Shown: positions 29,013 through 38,261 of the stretch, piece by piece
Layout: the number at the start of each line of letters is the position of its first letter
Position numbering within the stretch: the stretch's first letter is position 1
Assembly (NCBI GenBank): GCA_002401155.1
Contig: NVSG01000001.1
Location: forward strand, 558,001 to 622,000
Length of the DNA: 64,000 bases
Origin: Hyphomicrobiales bacterium
GTDB taxonomy: Bacteria > Pseudomonadota > Alphaproteobacteria > Rhizobiales > Rhizobiaceae
Direction of reading: 5' to 3'
Made by a program: the position numbers and the translations under genes
Notes under the pieces: generated by a model
The model's database searches: none
Seen by the model: the letters and a program-made list of their open reading frames with translations, nothing else
What the model was told of the DNA's origin: nothing

Positions 29013-29951
29013 CTATGCCGCTTTGGCTTCACGTTCTTCAACCGCGCGCATGCCGAGTTGACGGCAAATTGCATAAACCAGATCAGCCTGATTCATTGTG
29101 TAAAAATGAAAATCCGAAACCCCGCGATTGACCAAATCCATTACCTGTTCAGAAGCCACCGCGCATCCGACCAGATTGCTTGTTGTGCTGTCGTTTTCCA
29201 GACCTTCAAAGCGCTCGGCCAACCAATCAGGCACGCTCGCACCGCAACGTCTCGCGATATTCTCAAGCTTTGAAAAATTATTAAATGGCAGAATACCCGG
29301 AATGATCGGAATAAAAATACCAGCCCTGCGAACACGCTCTATATAGGCTTCATAGACATCATTATCGAAAAAGAATTGGGTAATGGCCCGTGTCGCGCCA
29401 TTATCAACCTTACGTTTAAGCATCTCGATATCGACAGCAAAATCAGGACTCATCGGATGTTTTTCAGGATAGGCTGAAACCGTAATATCAAAGTCACTGA
29501 ATGCTTTCAGCCCGGCAACAAGCTCTGCACCGTTCTGGTAGCCATCAGGGTTAGCTTGAAAACTTCTTTGAAACCCTTTCTGGCTATCCTGCTGGCTATC
29601 CCCGCGCAAAGCCACAAAATGCTTCACACCGGCACGCCAATAGTCCCGAATAACACTATCCACCTCTTCCTTGCTGGCATCAGCGCAGGTCAGATGAGCC
29701 GCAACCTTCAAATCAGTCTCTTTGATGATTTTCAAAATGGTCTTATGGGTACGCTCCCGCGTTGAACCGCCTGCACCATATGTGATAGAAACAAAACTTG
29801 GGCTGAGACTTTCGAGCCTGCGAACCGATTTCCAAAGACTGGCTTCAGCGGTGTCAGAAGATGTCGGGAAAAATTCAAACGACACATTAAAATCAGCGCC
29901 TTTCAGAGTGCGGCGTGAAATGGAAGATTTGAGAGTTCTTGAGTGGGTCAT
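29013..29951 (-). CDS. metF: Methylenetetrahydrofolate reductase MetF
   Basis: FAD enzyme that reduces 5,10-methylene-THF to 5-methyl-THF for methionine synthesis. It has 312 residues, the usual bacterial length. VSFEFFPTSS contains the catalytic Glu of the family's (F)EFFPP motif; SITYGAGGSTR, AHLTCADASKEEV, ALRGDSQ and ITQFFFDNDVY follow in the right order. It lies 13 bp after the ArsR-methyltransferase regulator, so the two form an operon controlled from the palindrome at 31000-31019. The methyl acceptor enzyme MetH is not in the window. Confidence 0.96.
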   Translation of the reverse strand: MTHSRTLKSSISRRTLKGADFNVSFEFFPTSSDTAEASLWKSVRRLESLSPSFVSITYGAGGSTRERTHKTILKIIKETDLKVAAHLTCADASKEEVDSVIRDYWRAGVKHFVALRGDSQQDSQKGFQRSFQANPDGYQNGAELVAGLKAFSDFDITVSAYPEKHPMSPDFAVDIEMLKRKVDNGATRAITQFFFDNDVYEAYIERVRRAGIFIPIIPGILPFNNFSKLENIARRCGASVPDWLAERFEGLENDSTTSNLVGCAVASEQVMDLVNRGVSDFHFYTMNQADLVYAICRQLGMRAVEEREAKAA

Positions 29952-29964
29952 CGAAATTATCCCT

Positions 29965-30981
29965 TTATGCAGATGTTGTGGGTTGATTATCAGCTATTTG
30001 CAGGCGTTGGTCACGGGCAAGCCAAAGGCTTACGGATAGTTTTTTCTCCGACCGTTCGCCATCGGTAGAAATGGCGTCCAGTTTCCGGGTCTCGATCACT
30101 TCCAGCCCGGCCTCTTCCATCCATGAGCACATTTGCTCATTTGAAAAGCCAAGCCGTAAATGCGCATGTTCTTCACGCAGAATATCAAGATCGTGCGGGG
30201 CAAAATCAACGATCAGCAATTGCCCGGAAGGCGCTAGTGCTTTCGATGCCTCACGAATAGCTGCCGCTGGATCATCAAGATAATGAAGCACCTGGTGGAT
30301 GGTAACCAGATTAAACCGATCACCGGCCATTGGCAGCATATAGACATCGCCCTGACGGGTCTGAACCCGTGAAAGCCCTGCTTTATCAAGATTGGCTCGT
30401 GCCACAGCCAACATATCCCGGCTACCATCAAGTCCCACGGCATGGGCATAATGGGGTGCAAACAGTTCCAACACCCTGCCAGTACCGGTGCCAATATCAA
30501 GCATGTTCTGAAAAGGTGTGTTGCCAACCATTTCAAGCATGGCAGCTTCTACCAGATCGTCATCCACATGGAATGAGCGGATTTGGTCCCAACTATCGGC
30601 ATTGGTGGAGAAATAATCGGCGGCACGGGCCGCACGGCGTGACCGCAACTCTTCCAACCGTTCGCTGTCACGCAAAACCTGTTGGTCATTATTATCCATA
30701 CGGGAAATAAGGTCATTCACCAGCGCTGCCGCAGGTCCGTTATCCACAGCACGGAAATAGGCCCAAGCCCCTTCCTGATATCGTTCTAGCAGGCCTGCCT
30801 CGGTCAATAATTTCAAATGGCGCGAAATTCGTGGCTGAGATTGACCTAAAATATCAATAAGTTCCGAAACCGTAAGATCGCCTTTTGACAAAAGCACAAG
30901 CAACCGCAATCGTGTCTGCTCACCAGCAGCGCGTAACAAGCTAACAGTTTCGTCCAGTTTCAATCGGGTCGTATCAAGCAA
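29965..30981 (-). CDS. ArsR-type regulator fused to a SAM-dependent methyltransferase domain
   Basis: A 338-residue regulator. The winged-helix domain (about 8-95) has LTVSELIDILGQSQPRISRH as its recognition region and lacks the ArsR metal-site cysteines. A class I methyltransferase fold follows, with DIGTGTGRVLELF as the SAM loop. Fusions of this architecture (SahR/SamR type) are known regulators of the methionine and SAM cycle, sensing SAM or S-adenosylhomocysteine. The metF neighbour and the 20-bp palindrome directly upstream support that role and autoregulation. The start is TTG, with GAGGTGG four bases before it. The ligand is inference. Confidence 0.85.
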   Translation of the reverse strand: MLDTTRLKLDETVSLLRAAGEQTRLRLLVLLSKGDLTVSELIDILGQSQPRISRHLKLLTEAGLLERYQEGAWAYFRAVDNGPAAALVNDLISRMDNNDQQVLRDSERLEELRSRRAARAADYFSTNADSWDQIRSFHVDDDLVEAAMLEMVGNTPFQNMLDIGTGTGRVLELFAPHYAHAVGLDGSRDMLAVARANLDKAGLSRVQTRQGDVYMLPMAGDRFNLVTIHQVLHYLDDPAAAIREASKALAPSGQLLIVDFAPHDLDILREEHAHLRLGFSNEQMCSWMEEAGLEVIETRKLDAISTDGERSEKKLSVSLWLARDQRLQIADNQPTTSA

Positions 30982-30999
30982 TTTGCCACCTCGTTTTTC

Positions 31000-31019
31000 A
31001 TATAAAGATATCTTTATAT
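31000..31019. promoter_or_regulatory. 20-bp perfect palindrome, likely operator of the metF regulator
   Basis: ATATAAAGATATCTTTATAT is fully symmetric. It lies 18 bp upstream of the TTG start of the ArsR-methyltransferase gene, where a repressor would block the promoter. Operators of ArsR-family proteins are usually AT-rich palindromes of this size. Confidence 0.75.
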
Positions 31020-31156
31020 CCTTTAAAAACTATAAACAACCAAAATTATTTAAAAAATAGTCAAAAACCGAATGAACTGACCTGTTGCATCGTGGCAAAA
31101 GCCTATTAGTTCATAGGTGCACTAATTGAATTGACCGCCACCAACCAGAAGGTTTT

Positions 31157-31864
31157 ATGATGACCGATATTTCAAGTTTCGAAATTACCAAAAAATGGCC
31201 TACGAAAAATCCAGACCATATCCAGTTTTATTCGCTACCTACGCCTAACGGCATCAAGGTCTCAGCCACGCTCGAAGAAATCGGCCTGCCATACGAGGCC
31301 CATCTGGTAAGCTTTGGCACCAATGACCAAAAATCCCCGGAGTTTGAATCTCTCAATCCAAATGGCAAAATTCCAGCCATCCTTGACCCCAATGGCCCGG
31401 GCGGCAAACCCATGGGTCTGTTTGAAACCGGCGCCATTATGATTTACCTCGCGGAGAAAACAGGCAAGCTGCTCTCCAGCGACCCGGCCACAAAATACGA
31501 AACCCTGCAATGGTTGATGTGGCAGATGGGCGGCCTTGGCCCAATGTTTGGCCAGTTCGGCTTTTTCCATAAGTTCGTTGGCGACAAATGCGATCATCCA
31601 TTCCCGCTCGAGCGTTATAGAGATGAATCAATCCGCCTGCTCGGCGTGTTGGATGGCCATTTGAAATCGCGCAAATATATGGTAGCCGATGAATACTCCA
31701 TCGCCGATATCGCGATTTGGCCATGGATCAGCACCATGACGGGTTTTTACGACGCCGCCGATATTGTCGGAATGGACAATTTCAAAGCGGTCAATGAATG
31801 GCACGCCAGATGCATTGAGCGCCCAGCTTCACAAGCAGCACCAAACATCCCGCCACGCGACTAG
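31157..31864 (+). CDS. Glutathione S-transferase, Nu class (YghU/YfcG-like)
   Basis: Soluble 235-residue enzyme acting on glutathione or organic hydroperoxides/disulfides. The thioredoxin-fold domain (about 20-110) contains FYSLPTPNGIKVSATLEEIGLPYE, the asparagine-containing PTPNG loop of Nu-class GSTs (a Thr/Asn active site, no Cys/Ser), then NPNGKIPAI and ETGAIMIYLAEK for glutathione. The alpha-helical domain begins near 120 and shows QMGGLGPMFGQFGFF and SIADIAIWPW, the family marks. An ATG one codon later is possible. It heads a plus-strand run of small genes. Confidence 0.92.
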   Translation: MMTDISSFEITKKWPTKNPDHIQFYSLPTPNGIKVSATLEEIGLPYEAHLVSFGTNDQKSPEFESLNPNGKIPAILDPNGPGGKPMGLFETGAIMIYLAEKTGKLLSSDPATKYETLQWLMWQMGGLGPMFGQFGFFHKFVGDKCDHPFPLERYRDESIRLLGVLDGHLKSRKYMVADEYSIADIAIWPWISTMTGFYDAADIVGMDNFKAVNEWHARCIERPASQAAPNIPPRD

Positions 31865-31875
31865 GACAAAAAACA

Positions 31876-32250
31876 ATGAACGCAGACACCAATCTGCCCG
31901 AAAAGCCAGATTACAAAGTCTGCGTTCAGGTTTGCACCTTGTGCATGGAAACGGCCAGTCGTGAGCTCTATGAGAAATTATGCGAAGCAAGCTCAGACCT
32001 ACCTGACATAAAAATCGAACCGGTAGAATGCATGGCCGTCTGCGACAACCCTACCACCATTGCCTTTCGTGCTCCGGGAAAATGGAGTTATGTGATTGGC
32101 GGCGTCGGCGCAAATGGCGATGTGGAAGACGTGATTCGTGCCGCACAAGCTGTTGCCAAATCATCCTTGGGCATCCCGAAAATGAACGAACGCCCACTCT
32201 TTTTCCGCAACGGGGTCATCTGTCGCCTGCCCCCGCACGAAGAGGTCTAA
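31876..32250 (+). CDS. DUF1636 protein, thioredoxin-like [2Fe-2S] candidate
   Basis: A 124-residue protein of the DUF1636 family, annotated generally as predicted metal-binding. Four cysteines fit a thioredoxin-like ferredoxin: CVQVCTLC (Cys16, 20, 23) and VECMAVCDNP (Cys52, 56), the second resembling the CxGxC..P loop of that fold. Homologues are often near cobalamin genes, but the window's cob cluster is 24 kb away. It begins 12 bp after the GST stop and ends directly before the DMT transporter, so it is probably co-transcribed. Function unknown. Confidence 0.78.
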   Translation: MNADTNLPEKPDYKVCVQVCTLCMETASRELYEKLCEASSDLPDIKIEPVECMAVCDNPTTIAFRAPGKWSYVIGGVGANGDVEDVIRAAQAVAKSSLGIPKMNERPLFFRNGVICRLPPHEEV

Positions 32251-32251
32251 G

Positions 32252-33115
32252 GTGAAATCACTTTCCCCTTTTACAACAGCCATCATAATTATGGCGCTTG
32301 GCATGATGTGCATCCCCATGGGAGATGCAACAGGCAAGGTTATGACCACGAGCTATGGCGTAACGCCATTTTTCATTGCGTGGACACGCTTCATTTTGGG
32401 CGCCTTACTGGTGCTGCCATTCCTGCGAAGCAGACACATTGATCCACGCATGTTCCTTGATTGGCGAATATATCTCCGCGCAGGACTAATCATAGGTGCA
32501 ATCAGTTCCATTTTAACAGCACTCCAGACCACCAGCCTTGCCACCACCTTTGGTGCATTCTTCATCGGCCCGATCATTTCATATTTTCTGGCCGCATGGT
32601 TGTTAAAAGAACCCATCACAATCGGGCGCACCCTGTTATTGCTGCTTGGTTTTGGTGGTGTACTACTCGTGGTCAAACCCGGCTTCGGCATGATTGCGGG
32701 CACGGGCTTTGCCGTGATGGCAGGCCTATGTTACGGTGGATTTTTGGTCGCTAATCGCTGGCTGAACGATGCCGCCTCGCCTCGCGCGCTATTATTTTCC
32801 CAGTTCATAATCGGAGTAGTGGTGATGGCACCACTTGGTATTGCCGATATACCGTCATTTTCATGGAACCTCACAGCTCTGGTGATTGCCAGCGCTGTAT
32901 TCTCCATGATGGGAAACCTTCTACTCATCCTTGCCTGCCAAAAAGTCGAAGCCTCCCGCCTTGCCCCAATCGTTTATTTCCAATTGGTCTCGGCAACCAT
33001 AACCGGATTCGTGGTCTTTGGTGATGTGCCAGATGTCATTACGCTTGGTGGCTTGGGATTGCTGATAGCCTCTGGATTGGCCTCCGTTCTCTTGCGACCT
33101 CAACAGGTGAAATAA
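32252..33115 (+). CDS. DMT/EamA-family transporter (permease)
   Basis: Inner-membrane protein of 287 residues with ten hydrophobic segments in two EamA repeats (about 5-135 and 145-280), the drug/metabolite transporter layout. The GTG start at 32252 follows AGAGG and sits one base after the DUF1636 stop. Substrate unknown; many relatives export amino acids or metabolites. A second member of the same family lies at 34959-35831; the shared pattern (early MALGMMxxPMGD versus MALAMLTLPFVD, and GPIIxxFLAxxLL) suggests paralogues. Confidence 0.88.
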   Translation: MKSLSPFTTAIIIMALGMMCIPMGDATGKVMTTSYGVTPFFIAWTRFILGALLVLPFLRSRHIDPRMFLDWRIYLRAGLIIGAISSILTALQTTSLATTFGAFFIGPIISYFLAAWLLKEPITIGRTLLLLLGFGGVLLVVKPGFGMIAGTGFAVMAGLCYGGFLVANRWLNDAASPRALLFSQFIIGVVVMAPLGIADIPSFSWNLTALVIASAVFSMMGNLLLILACQKVEASRLAPIVYFQLVSATITGFVVFGDVPDVITLGGLGLLIASGLASVLLRPQQVK

Positions 33116-33178
33116 CAGTTTCAGTCGCACAAGTTTTGTGTATCATCACTTAGAGAAACACATCATGGAATGGTTCAA

Positions 33179-33655
33179 ATGTCCGATATCACTCCCAGCG
33201 AAAAACGCGTTGTTGAAGCTCTCGCCGTAGAAAACCATACAGGCAAGATCACCTATCACGACATACCCACCAAAACCGCAGAACAAGCGGCCGAAGCCGT
33301 TGGCTGTGATGTGGCGCAGATCGTAAAATCATTGATTTTTGAAGGCGCAGAAACCGGCGAACCATGGCTCATTCTGGTTTCAGGTGCCAACCGTGTGCAT
33401 GAAAAACGCGTTGGCCGCTTGATCGGCGAAAAGCTGAAACGCTGTGACGCTGACTATGTAAGAACAAAAACCGGATTCGCCATTGGCGGCGTATCACCTC
33501 TTGGCGCAATTGCACCAATCAGAACAGCCATTGACGAAAAACTATTCGAATATGACGAGATATGGTGCGCAGCAGGCAGCCCAAGATCGGTATTTCCAAT
33601 CACCGCTCAGGCATTGATGGAGATGACAAAAGCACAAAAAATCTGCGTCACCTAG
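33179..33655 (+). CDS. YbaK/ProX aminoacyl-tRNA deacylase-like protein
   Basis: Free-standing editing-domain protein of 158 residues. Signatures: QAAEAVGCDVAQIVKSLIF, SGANRVHEKRV, the TGFAIGGVSPLG loop with the catalytic-site GxxS/P region, and EIWCAAGSPRSVFPI. Such proteins hydrolyse mischarged tRNA (for example Ala- or Cys-tRNAPro). The start at 33179 is chosen over 33170 because GGAA is placed 8-9 bases before it. Confidence 0.86.
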   Translation: MSDITPSEKRVVEALAVENHTGKITYHDIPTKTAEQAAEAVGCDVAQIVKSLIFEGAETGEPWLILVSGANRVHEKRVGRLIGEKLKRCDADYVRTKTGFAIGGVSPLGAIAPIRTAIDEKLFEYDEIWCAAGSPRSVFPITAQALMEMTKAQKICVT

Positions 33656-33658
33656 AAC

Positions 33659-34261
33659 CTATTCGTAAACCCATTGCTCCCAAACCCGGACAGTAAAATC
33701 TTCACCCGGCTTGATAACGCCCTCGCGCTCAACCCAAGCCACCAGCCCGCGCTTCATGTGTGCGGCATCTTTGAAACTCAAAGCCATATCGGTGGCCCTC
33801 GCTTCTTCCCCGTCCCCAACAGCGCCCACATGGATAGCAATCGAACCGCCAGCAAGGCGGCAAGGAGCGTTATAGCCATCCACCCGCAAGGTCACGCCAC
33901 CATCAAAGAACAACAGACTGCGTGGCGGCAAATAACTCAAATTCGGAACACCTTCCAAAACCAGATTAGCGCCAATCCATTCCGGCTTTAATTCATCCAG
34001 CCCCATCGCGGGCGCAATTTCGCTAAGCTCTTCGACACTCAAAATCGAAATCTGCCGTTCATTACGCATCTGCGTACCACGCTTGTACCAAGGCTCACGG
34101 CTACCAGAGGACCGGGTCAGTCCAGCGTGAAAATCACCTTCAATGCCCCCGTAGTTCAAAACCAACTCATCAACAGCCTCGGAAACGAAATCGGTGCCTT
34201 TTGCCGCAAGCACATTTGCGACCTTGCCTTTAAGTTTTTTAGGTGGAATAGTTTTGATCAT
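33659..34261 (-). CDS. MOSC-domain protein
   Basis: A 200-residue protein with the MOSC beta-barrel found in molybdenum-cofactor sulfurases and YiiM/YuaD-type proteins. Visible marks: GGIEGDFHAG near the start, the RQISILSVEEL segment, ELKPEWIGANLVLEGV, and an NAPCRLAGGSI segment whose Cys fits the family's conserved cysteine. No PLP domain is present, so it is a stand-alone MOSC. The ATG at 34259-34261 has GGAG with a six-base spacer; a TTG four codons earlier is rejected. It lies on the opposite strand between plus-strand genes. Confidence 0.85.
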   Translation of the reverse strand: MIKTIPPKKLKGKVANVLAAKGTDFVSEAVDELVLNYGGIEGDFHAGLTRSSGSREPWYKRGTQMRNERQISILSVEELSEIAPAMGLDELKPEWIGANLVLEGVPNLSYLPPRSLLFFDGGVTLRVDGYNAPCRLAGGSIAIHVGAVGDGEEARATDMALSFKDAAHMKRGLVAWVEREGVIKPGEDFTVRVWEQWVYE

Positions 34262-34357
34262 GGGAAGCTCCAAAGTGGTGGACGAAGAACAAACTTATCA
34301 GATTCTCCTGCCCGATGCTGCTCAATTTTCGTTACTTTAAAACTGGAATTTTCAACA

Positions 34358-34930
34358 ATGTCAAAAAAACCAATCGTCGCCCTCGACATGCCGAAATCAG
34401 AAGAAGCCCTAACAGACCGCCAACAAAAATATTTGGATGTCTGCGATGAAAAGCTGGGCTTCATTCCCAATGTATTGCAAGCTTATGCGTGGCACTCCAC
34501 AAAGTTCGAGGCTTTCACCAACTCATATAATGATTTGATGCTCGGCGATTCCGGCGTATCCAAACTAGAGCGCGAAATGATCGCGGTCGTCGTTTCCTCA
34601 GCCAACCATTGCTATTATTGCCTCACCGCCCACGGCGCTGCCGTACGCAAGATGTCAGGCAATGCAATATTGGGCGAGCAATTGGTGATGAACTACCGCA
34701 CCGCCGAACTCGATAAAAAGCAACGCGCCATGCTTGATTTCGCTCACGCCCTAACCGTGCGCCCGGCAGAAATCGACGAACCAGATCGTCAATTGCTGCG
34801 CGACGCCGGTTGGACAGACCGAGAAATATGGGACATCGCAGCCGTAGCTGCATTCTTCAACATGTCGAACAGAATGAGTGCCGCCATCGATAAACAACCA
34901 AACGATGAATATCATTCAATGGCGCGGTAA
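34358..34930 (+). CDS. AhpD-like peroxidase-related protein
   Basis: A 190-residue all-helical protein of the carboxymuconolactone decarboxylase/AhpD superfamily (peroxidase-related subfamily). The CxxC pair is Cys85 and Cys88 in NHCYYCLTAHG, with His92 and upstream Glu72 completing the AhpD-type relay. DREIWDIAAVAAFFNMSNRM is the subfamily's C-terminal mark. Likely an alkylhydroperoxidase or disulfide reductant. The start is ATG 34358; a longer open frame reaching to 34127 overlaps the MOSC gene and is not used. Confidence 0.88.
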   Translation: MSKKPIVALDMPKSEEALTDRQQKYLDVCDEKLGFIPNVLQAYAWHSTKFEAFTNSYNDLMLGDSGVSKLEREMIAVVVSSANHCYYCLTAHGAAVRKMSGNAILGEQLVMNYRTAELDKKQRAMLDFAHALTVRPAEIDEPDRQLLRDAGWTDREIWDIAAVAAFFNMSNRMSAAIDKQPNDEYHSMAR

Positions 34931-34958
34931 AATCAATCACGATTAAAAGGTTCAACCG

Positions 34959-35831
34959 ATGAAATCAGAGCAGCCGGGGATGGAAAATCCCAGGATTCTT
35001 CGTGGCGTGGTATTGATGGCACTGGCCATGCTCACCCTTCCTTTCGTCGATGGCGGAGCGAAACATCTCAGCGCCGACATGTCCCCGCTTTTTGTTAGCT
35101 GGGCGCGCTATGCCGCCGCCACTTTGATCGTTCTGCCAATTGCATTTTACAAATTCCGGTTTGATTTCCTTCCAAGAACTCATCTCAAAGCGCAATTTTT
35201 GCGCACGATTTTCCTTGTTACTGCAATGACATGCTATTTTGTGGCGATAGCGCGTATCCCCATGGCAACCGCTCTAAGTGCCTATTTCATCGGGCCAATC
35301 ATTACGACATTTCTCGCGGTGTTCTTGCTTGGAGAAAAATTGACCGTAAGAAAAATTGCGTCTCTACTTTTGGGATTTGCAGGTGTGCTGCTGATTTTAC
35401 GTCCGGGAGGCGAGATCGAACCGGGCATTTTGTTCGCAATGGCAAGCGGGATGTTTTTCGCATTCTATCTCATTGCCACAAAGCAAGCCTCCAGCAACAG
35501 TGATCCGCTTAAAACGCTCACCTTTCAGTGTCTGGTTGGATCAATTTTACTGTTTCCTCAAGCGATCTGGACATGGGCATCCCCCTCTCCAGATCAGCTA
35601 TTGCTACTGCTTGGAATGGGCATACTTTCCACATTCGTCCATCTGCTCTCCATCATGGCATTCCAATATGCAGACGCTTCAATTCTGGCACCGCTTGTCT
35701 ACATAGAAATGGTAGGAACGACAGCCGTGGGACTGATATTCTTCAATGAGTTCCCCGAACCACTAGTATGGCTAGGATCAGCCATCATCATTTCAAGCGG
35801 ATTGTTGCTGGTTGTTGGAAAACGACAATAA
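34959..35831 (+). CDS. DMT/EamA-family transporter (permease), second copy
   Basis: A 290-residue inner-membrane transporter with ten hydrophobic segments and two EamA halves. AGG precedes the ATG by 8 bases; an ATG at codon 8 is a possible alternative. It is similar in layout to the transporter at 32252-33115 and follows the AhpD-like gene by 28 bp. Substrate unknown. Confidence 0.88.
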   Translation: MKSEQPGMENPRILRGVVLMALAMLTLPFVDGGAKHLSADMSPLFVSWARYAAATLIVLPIAFYKFRFDFLPRTHLKAQFLRTIFLVTAMTCYFVAIARIPMATALSAYFIGPIITTFLAVFLLGEKLTVRKIASLLLGFAGVLLILRPGGEIEPGILFAMASGMFFAFYLIATKQASSNSDPLKTLTFQCLVGSILLFPQAIWTWASPSPDQLLLLLGMGILSTFVHLLSIMAFQYADASILAPLVYIEMVGTTAVGLIFFNEFPEPLVWLGSAIIISSGLLLVVGKRQ

Positions 35832-35856
35832 CAAAGTCATTCAATGGAATGAATGT

Positions 35857-36453
35857 TCATCGCTCCTGTAGTGCGAGACGAATTCCCAGTGCGCAGTAAA
35901 TGCCGCCAACCACTTTGCCTTGCCATTTAAGAACAGCAGGATTGTGGCGCAGGAACTTTCCTACACGCCCTGCCGCGACAGCAACAATAACGGTGCTGAG
36001 TAATCCCATAAAGACGAAAAACCCACCTAGAACGCTTAGCTGCAGCGGCACCGAACCATTTTCTGGCTGGACAAACTGAGGCAAGAATGCCAGGAAAAAC
36101 AACGCCGTTTTCGGATTCAACACTTCAGCAAGGGTCGCTTGTTTGAATGCTTGCGAAGCCGTAATTTGTGCGCCCTGAACACCATTGACGATCGGAGCTT
36201 TTTCCATGATCGCGCGAATACCCAGATAAATCAGATAGGCAGCCCCCAAATATTTGGCCAAACTAAACAAGAATGCCGAAGCCAAAATAAGCGCAGAAAT
36301 ACCAAACACCGCCATCGCGGTATGAATGAGGTCGCCAACAGCAATACCCAATCCTGTGGCAACTCCTACCCGCGTTCCAGAACTGGTGGCACGGGCCAAT
36401 GTCAACAGCACCGCAGGCCCCGGAATAAAAACAAAACCAAGCAAAATCGCCAA
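35857..36453 (-). pseudogene. LysE/RhtB-family amino-acid exporter with stop at codon 4
   Basis: Encodes a LysE-type translocator: FIPGPAVLLTLARATSSGTRVGVATGLGIAVGD, the KYLGAAYLIYLGI motif, and LNPKTALFFLAFLPQFV are family marks, with about six membrane helices. The family's usual start is missing. An ATG at 36481-36483, with GAGG 8 bases before it, opens the same frame as M-I-D, then TAA (36472-36474), then TTLIAYLAILLGF. The unaltered protein would have about 208 residues with Tyr or another residue at codon 4. As written it is probably a recent nonsense mutant, or it uses the TTG at 36453. A sequencing error is also possible. Confidence 0.72.
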
Positions 36454-36509
36454 ATATGCAATCAGGGTAGTTTAGTCTATCATTTTGCTTGCCTCAAATG
36501 GTGAAGTTT

Positions 36510-38159
36510 TTACCGTGTCAAACGTTTGTAGGTCACCCGTTTCGGATTAACTGAATCAGGGCCAAGGCGGCGGATTTTATCCTGCTCGTAATCTTCGAAG
36601 TTCCCTTCAAACCATTCCACATGACTGTCCCCTTCAAAGGCCAGAATGTGTGTGGCTAGCCTGTCGAGGAACATCCGATCATGCGAGATGATTACGGCGC
36701 AACCGGCGAAACTTTCCAGCGCATCTTCGAGCGCGCCGAGTGTTTCGGTGTCCAAATCATTGGTCGGCTCATCGAGCAGTAGAACGTTGCTGCTTGATTT
36801 TAGCATTTTGGCCAGATGTACACGGTTACGTTGACCGCCAGAAAGCGTTCCAACCGGCTGTTGCTGGTCCCCGCCCTTAAAGTTGAAGGTCGAGCAATAA
36901 GCGCGGCTGTTCATTTCGTGACTGCCAAGTTTGATAATTTCTGCCCCTTCAGAAATTTCTTCCCAAACGCTTTTCTTCGGATCGAGACTATCGCGGCTTT
37001 GATCCACATAGCCCATATGCACGGTATCGCCGATGCGGATAGTGCCGCTATCAGGCTGTTCCTGACCGGTGATCATACGGAACAATGTGGTTTTACCAGC
37101 GCCGTTCGGCCCGATAACACCAACAATACCACCCGGCGGCAGTTTGAAGCTCAAATCATCAATCAACAGCCGGTCGCCATAGGATTTCGAAATATTTTCG
37201 GCTTCAATCACCACATCACCGAGGCGCTCGCCAACTGGAATGATGATCTGTGAATTGGCCGGAGTACGGTCAGCCGCTGCTTTCACCAACTCGTCATAGG
37301 CCCTAATACGCGCTTTTGATTTGGTTTGACGTGCCTGAGGCGATGAGGCAATCCACTCGCTTTCGCGGGAAATCGCTTTTTGCCGCGCCGCATCTTCGCG
37401 GCCTTCCTGCTTCATACGCTTGGCTTTGGCATCAAGGTAAGCCGAATAATTGCCCTCATAAGGAATGCCGCGTCCACGGTCGAGTTCCAGAATCCAGCCG
37501 GTAACATTATCAAGGAAATAGCGATCGTGCGTGATCATAAGAACGGAGCCCGGATATTCGCGCAGATGCTTTTCGAGCCAAACAATTGTTTCCGCATCCA
37601 AATGGTTGGTCGGCTCATCGAGCAACAACAAATCTGGTTGGGATAGAAGCAATTGGCAAAGCGCCACCCGGCGCATTTCACCACCGGAAAGATTGGTAAC
37701 AGCGCTATCGCTCGGAGGACAACGCAGCGCCTCCATGGCCATTTCGACCTGACTTTCCAGATCCCACAAATTCTGTGCGTCAATCTCATCCTGAAGTTTC
37801 GCGCCTTCTTCTGCGGTCTCTTCGGAATAATTCATCATCAATTCATTGTAGCGATCAAGGATGGCCTGTTTTTCCGAAACCCCTTCCATCACATTTTCCA
37901 TGACGGTTTTTGTCTCGTCGAGCTTTGGTTCCTGAGGCAGATATCCACAAGTGGCGCCCTCGGCCAGCCACGCCTCGCCGACATACTCCTTGTCGAGCCC
38001 GGCCATGATGCGCAGAATTGTAGATTTACCAGAGCCGTTCGGGCCAAGAATACCAATTTTCGCATCCGGATAAAATTGCAGATGGATGTCCTCCAGCACC
38101 TTTTTGGTGCCATAGGTTTTCGAAAGTCCCGCCATATAATAAATAAATTGCCGTGCCAT
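36510..38159 (-). CDS. ettA: Energy-dependent translational throttle protein EttA
   Basis: ABC-F protein of 549 residues that binds the ribosomal E site and gates the first elongation step by energy state. Two ABC domains: Walker A GPNGSGKST at about 38-46 and a second GPNGAGKTT; two LSGG signatures (TNLSGGEMRR, GTLSGGQRNR); Walker B LLLLDEPTNHLD and LLLDEPTNDLD. Between them is the linker rich in charged residues (P-site tRNA interaction motif). No membrane domain, as expected. GAGG lies 7 bases before the ATG. Cytoplasmic. Confidence 0.96.
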   Translation of the reverse strand: MARQFIYYMAGLSKTYGTKKVLEDIHLQFYPDAKIGILGPNGSGKSTILRIMAGLDKEYVGEAWLAEGATCGYLPQEPKLDETKTVMENVMEGVSEKQAILDRYNELMMNYSEETAEEGAKLQDEIDAQNLWDLESQVEMAMEALRCPPSDSAVTNLSGGEMRRVALCQLLLSQPDLLLLDEPTNHLDAETIVWLEKHLREYPGSVLMITHDRYFLDNVTGWILELDRGRGIPYEGNYSAYLDAKAKRMKQEGREDAARQKAISRESEWIASSPQARQTKSKARIRAYDELVKAAADRTPANSQIIIPVGERLGDVVIEAENISKSYGDRLLIDDLSFKLPPGGIVGVIGPNGAGKTTLFRMITGQEQPDSGTIRIGDTVHMGYVDQSRDSLDPKKSVWEEISEGAEIIKLGSHEMNSRAYCSTFNFKGGDQQQPVGTLSGGQRNRVHLAKMLKSSSNVLLLDEPTNDLDTETLGALEDALESFAGCAVIISHDRMFLDRLATHILAFEGDSHVEWFEGNFEDYEQDKIRRLGPDSVNPKRVTYKRLTR

Positions 38160-38261
38160 GATGCATCCTCAACAAAAGAAAATCTCGTCTGCGCGCTTTT
38201 AGGCGAATTGTGCGCTGTGAGCAACGGGCAACTTGGTTTAGCCAACCATTCATTGTTGAAT

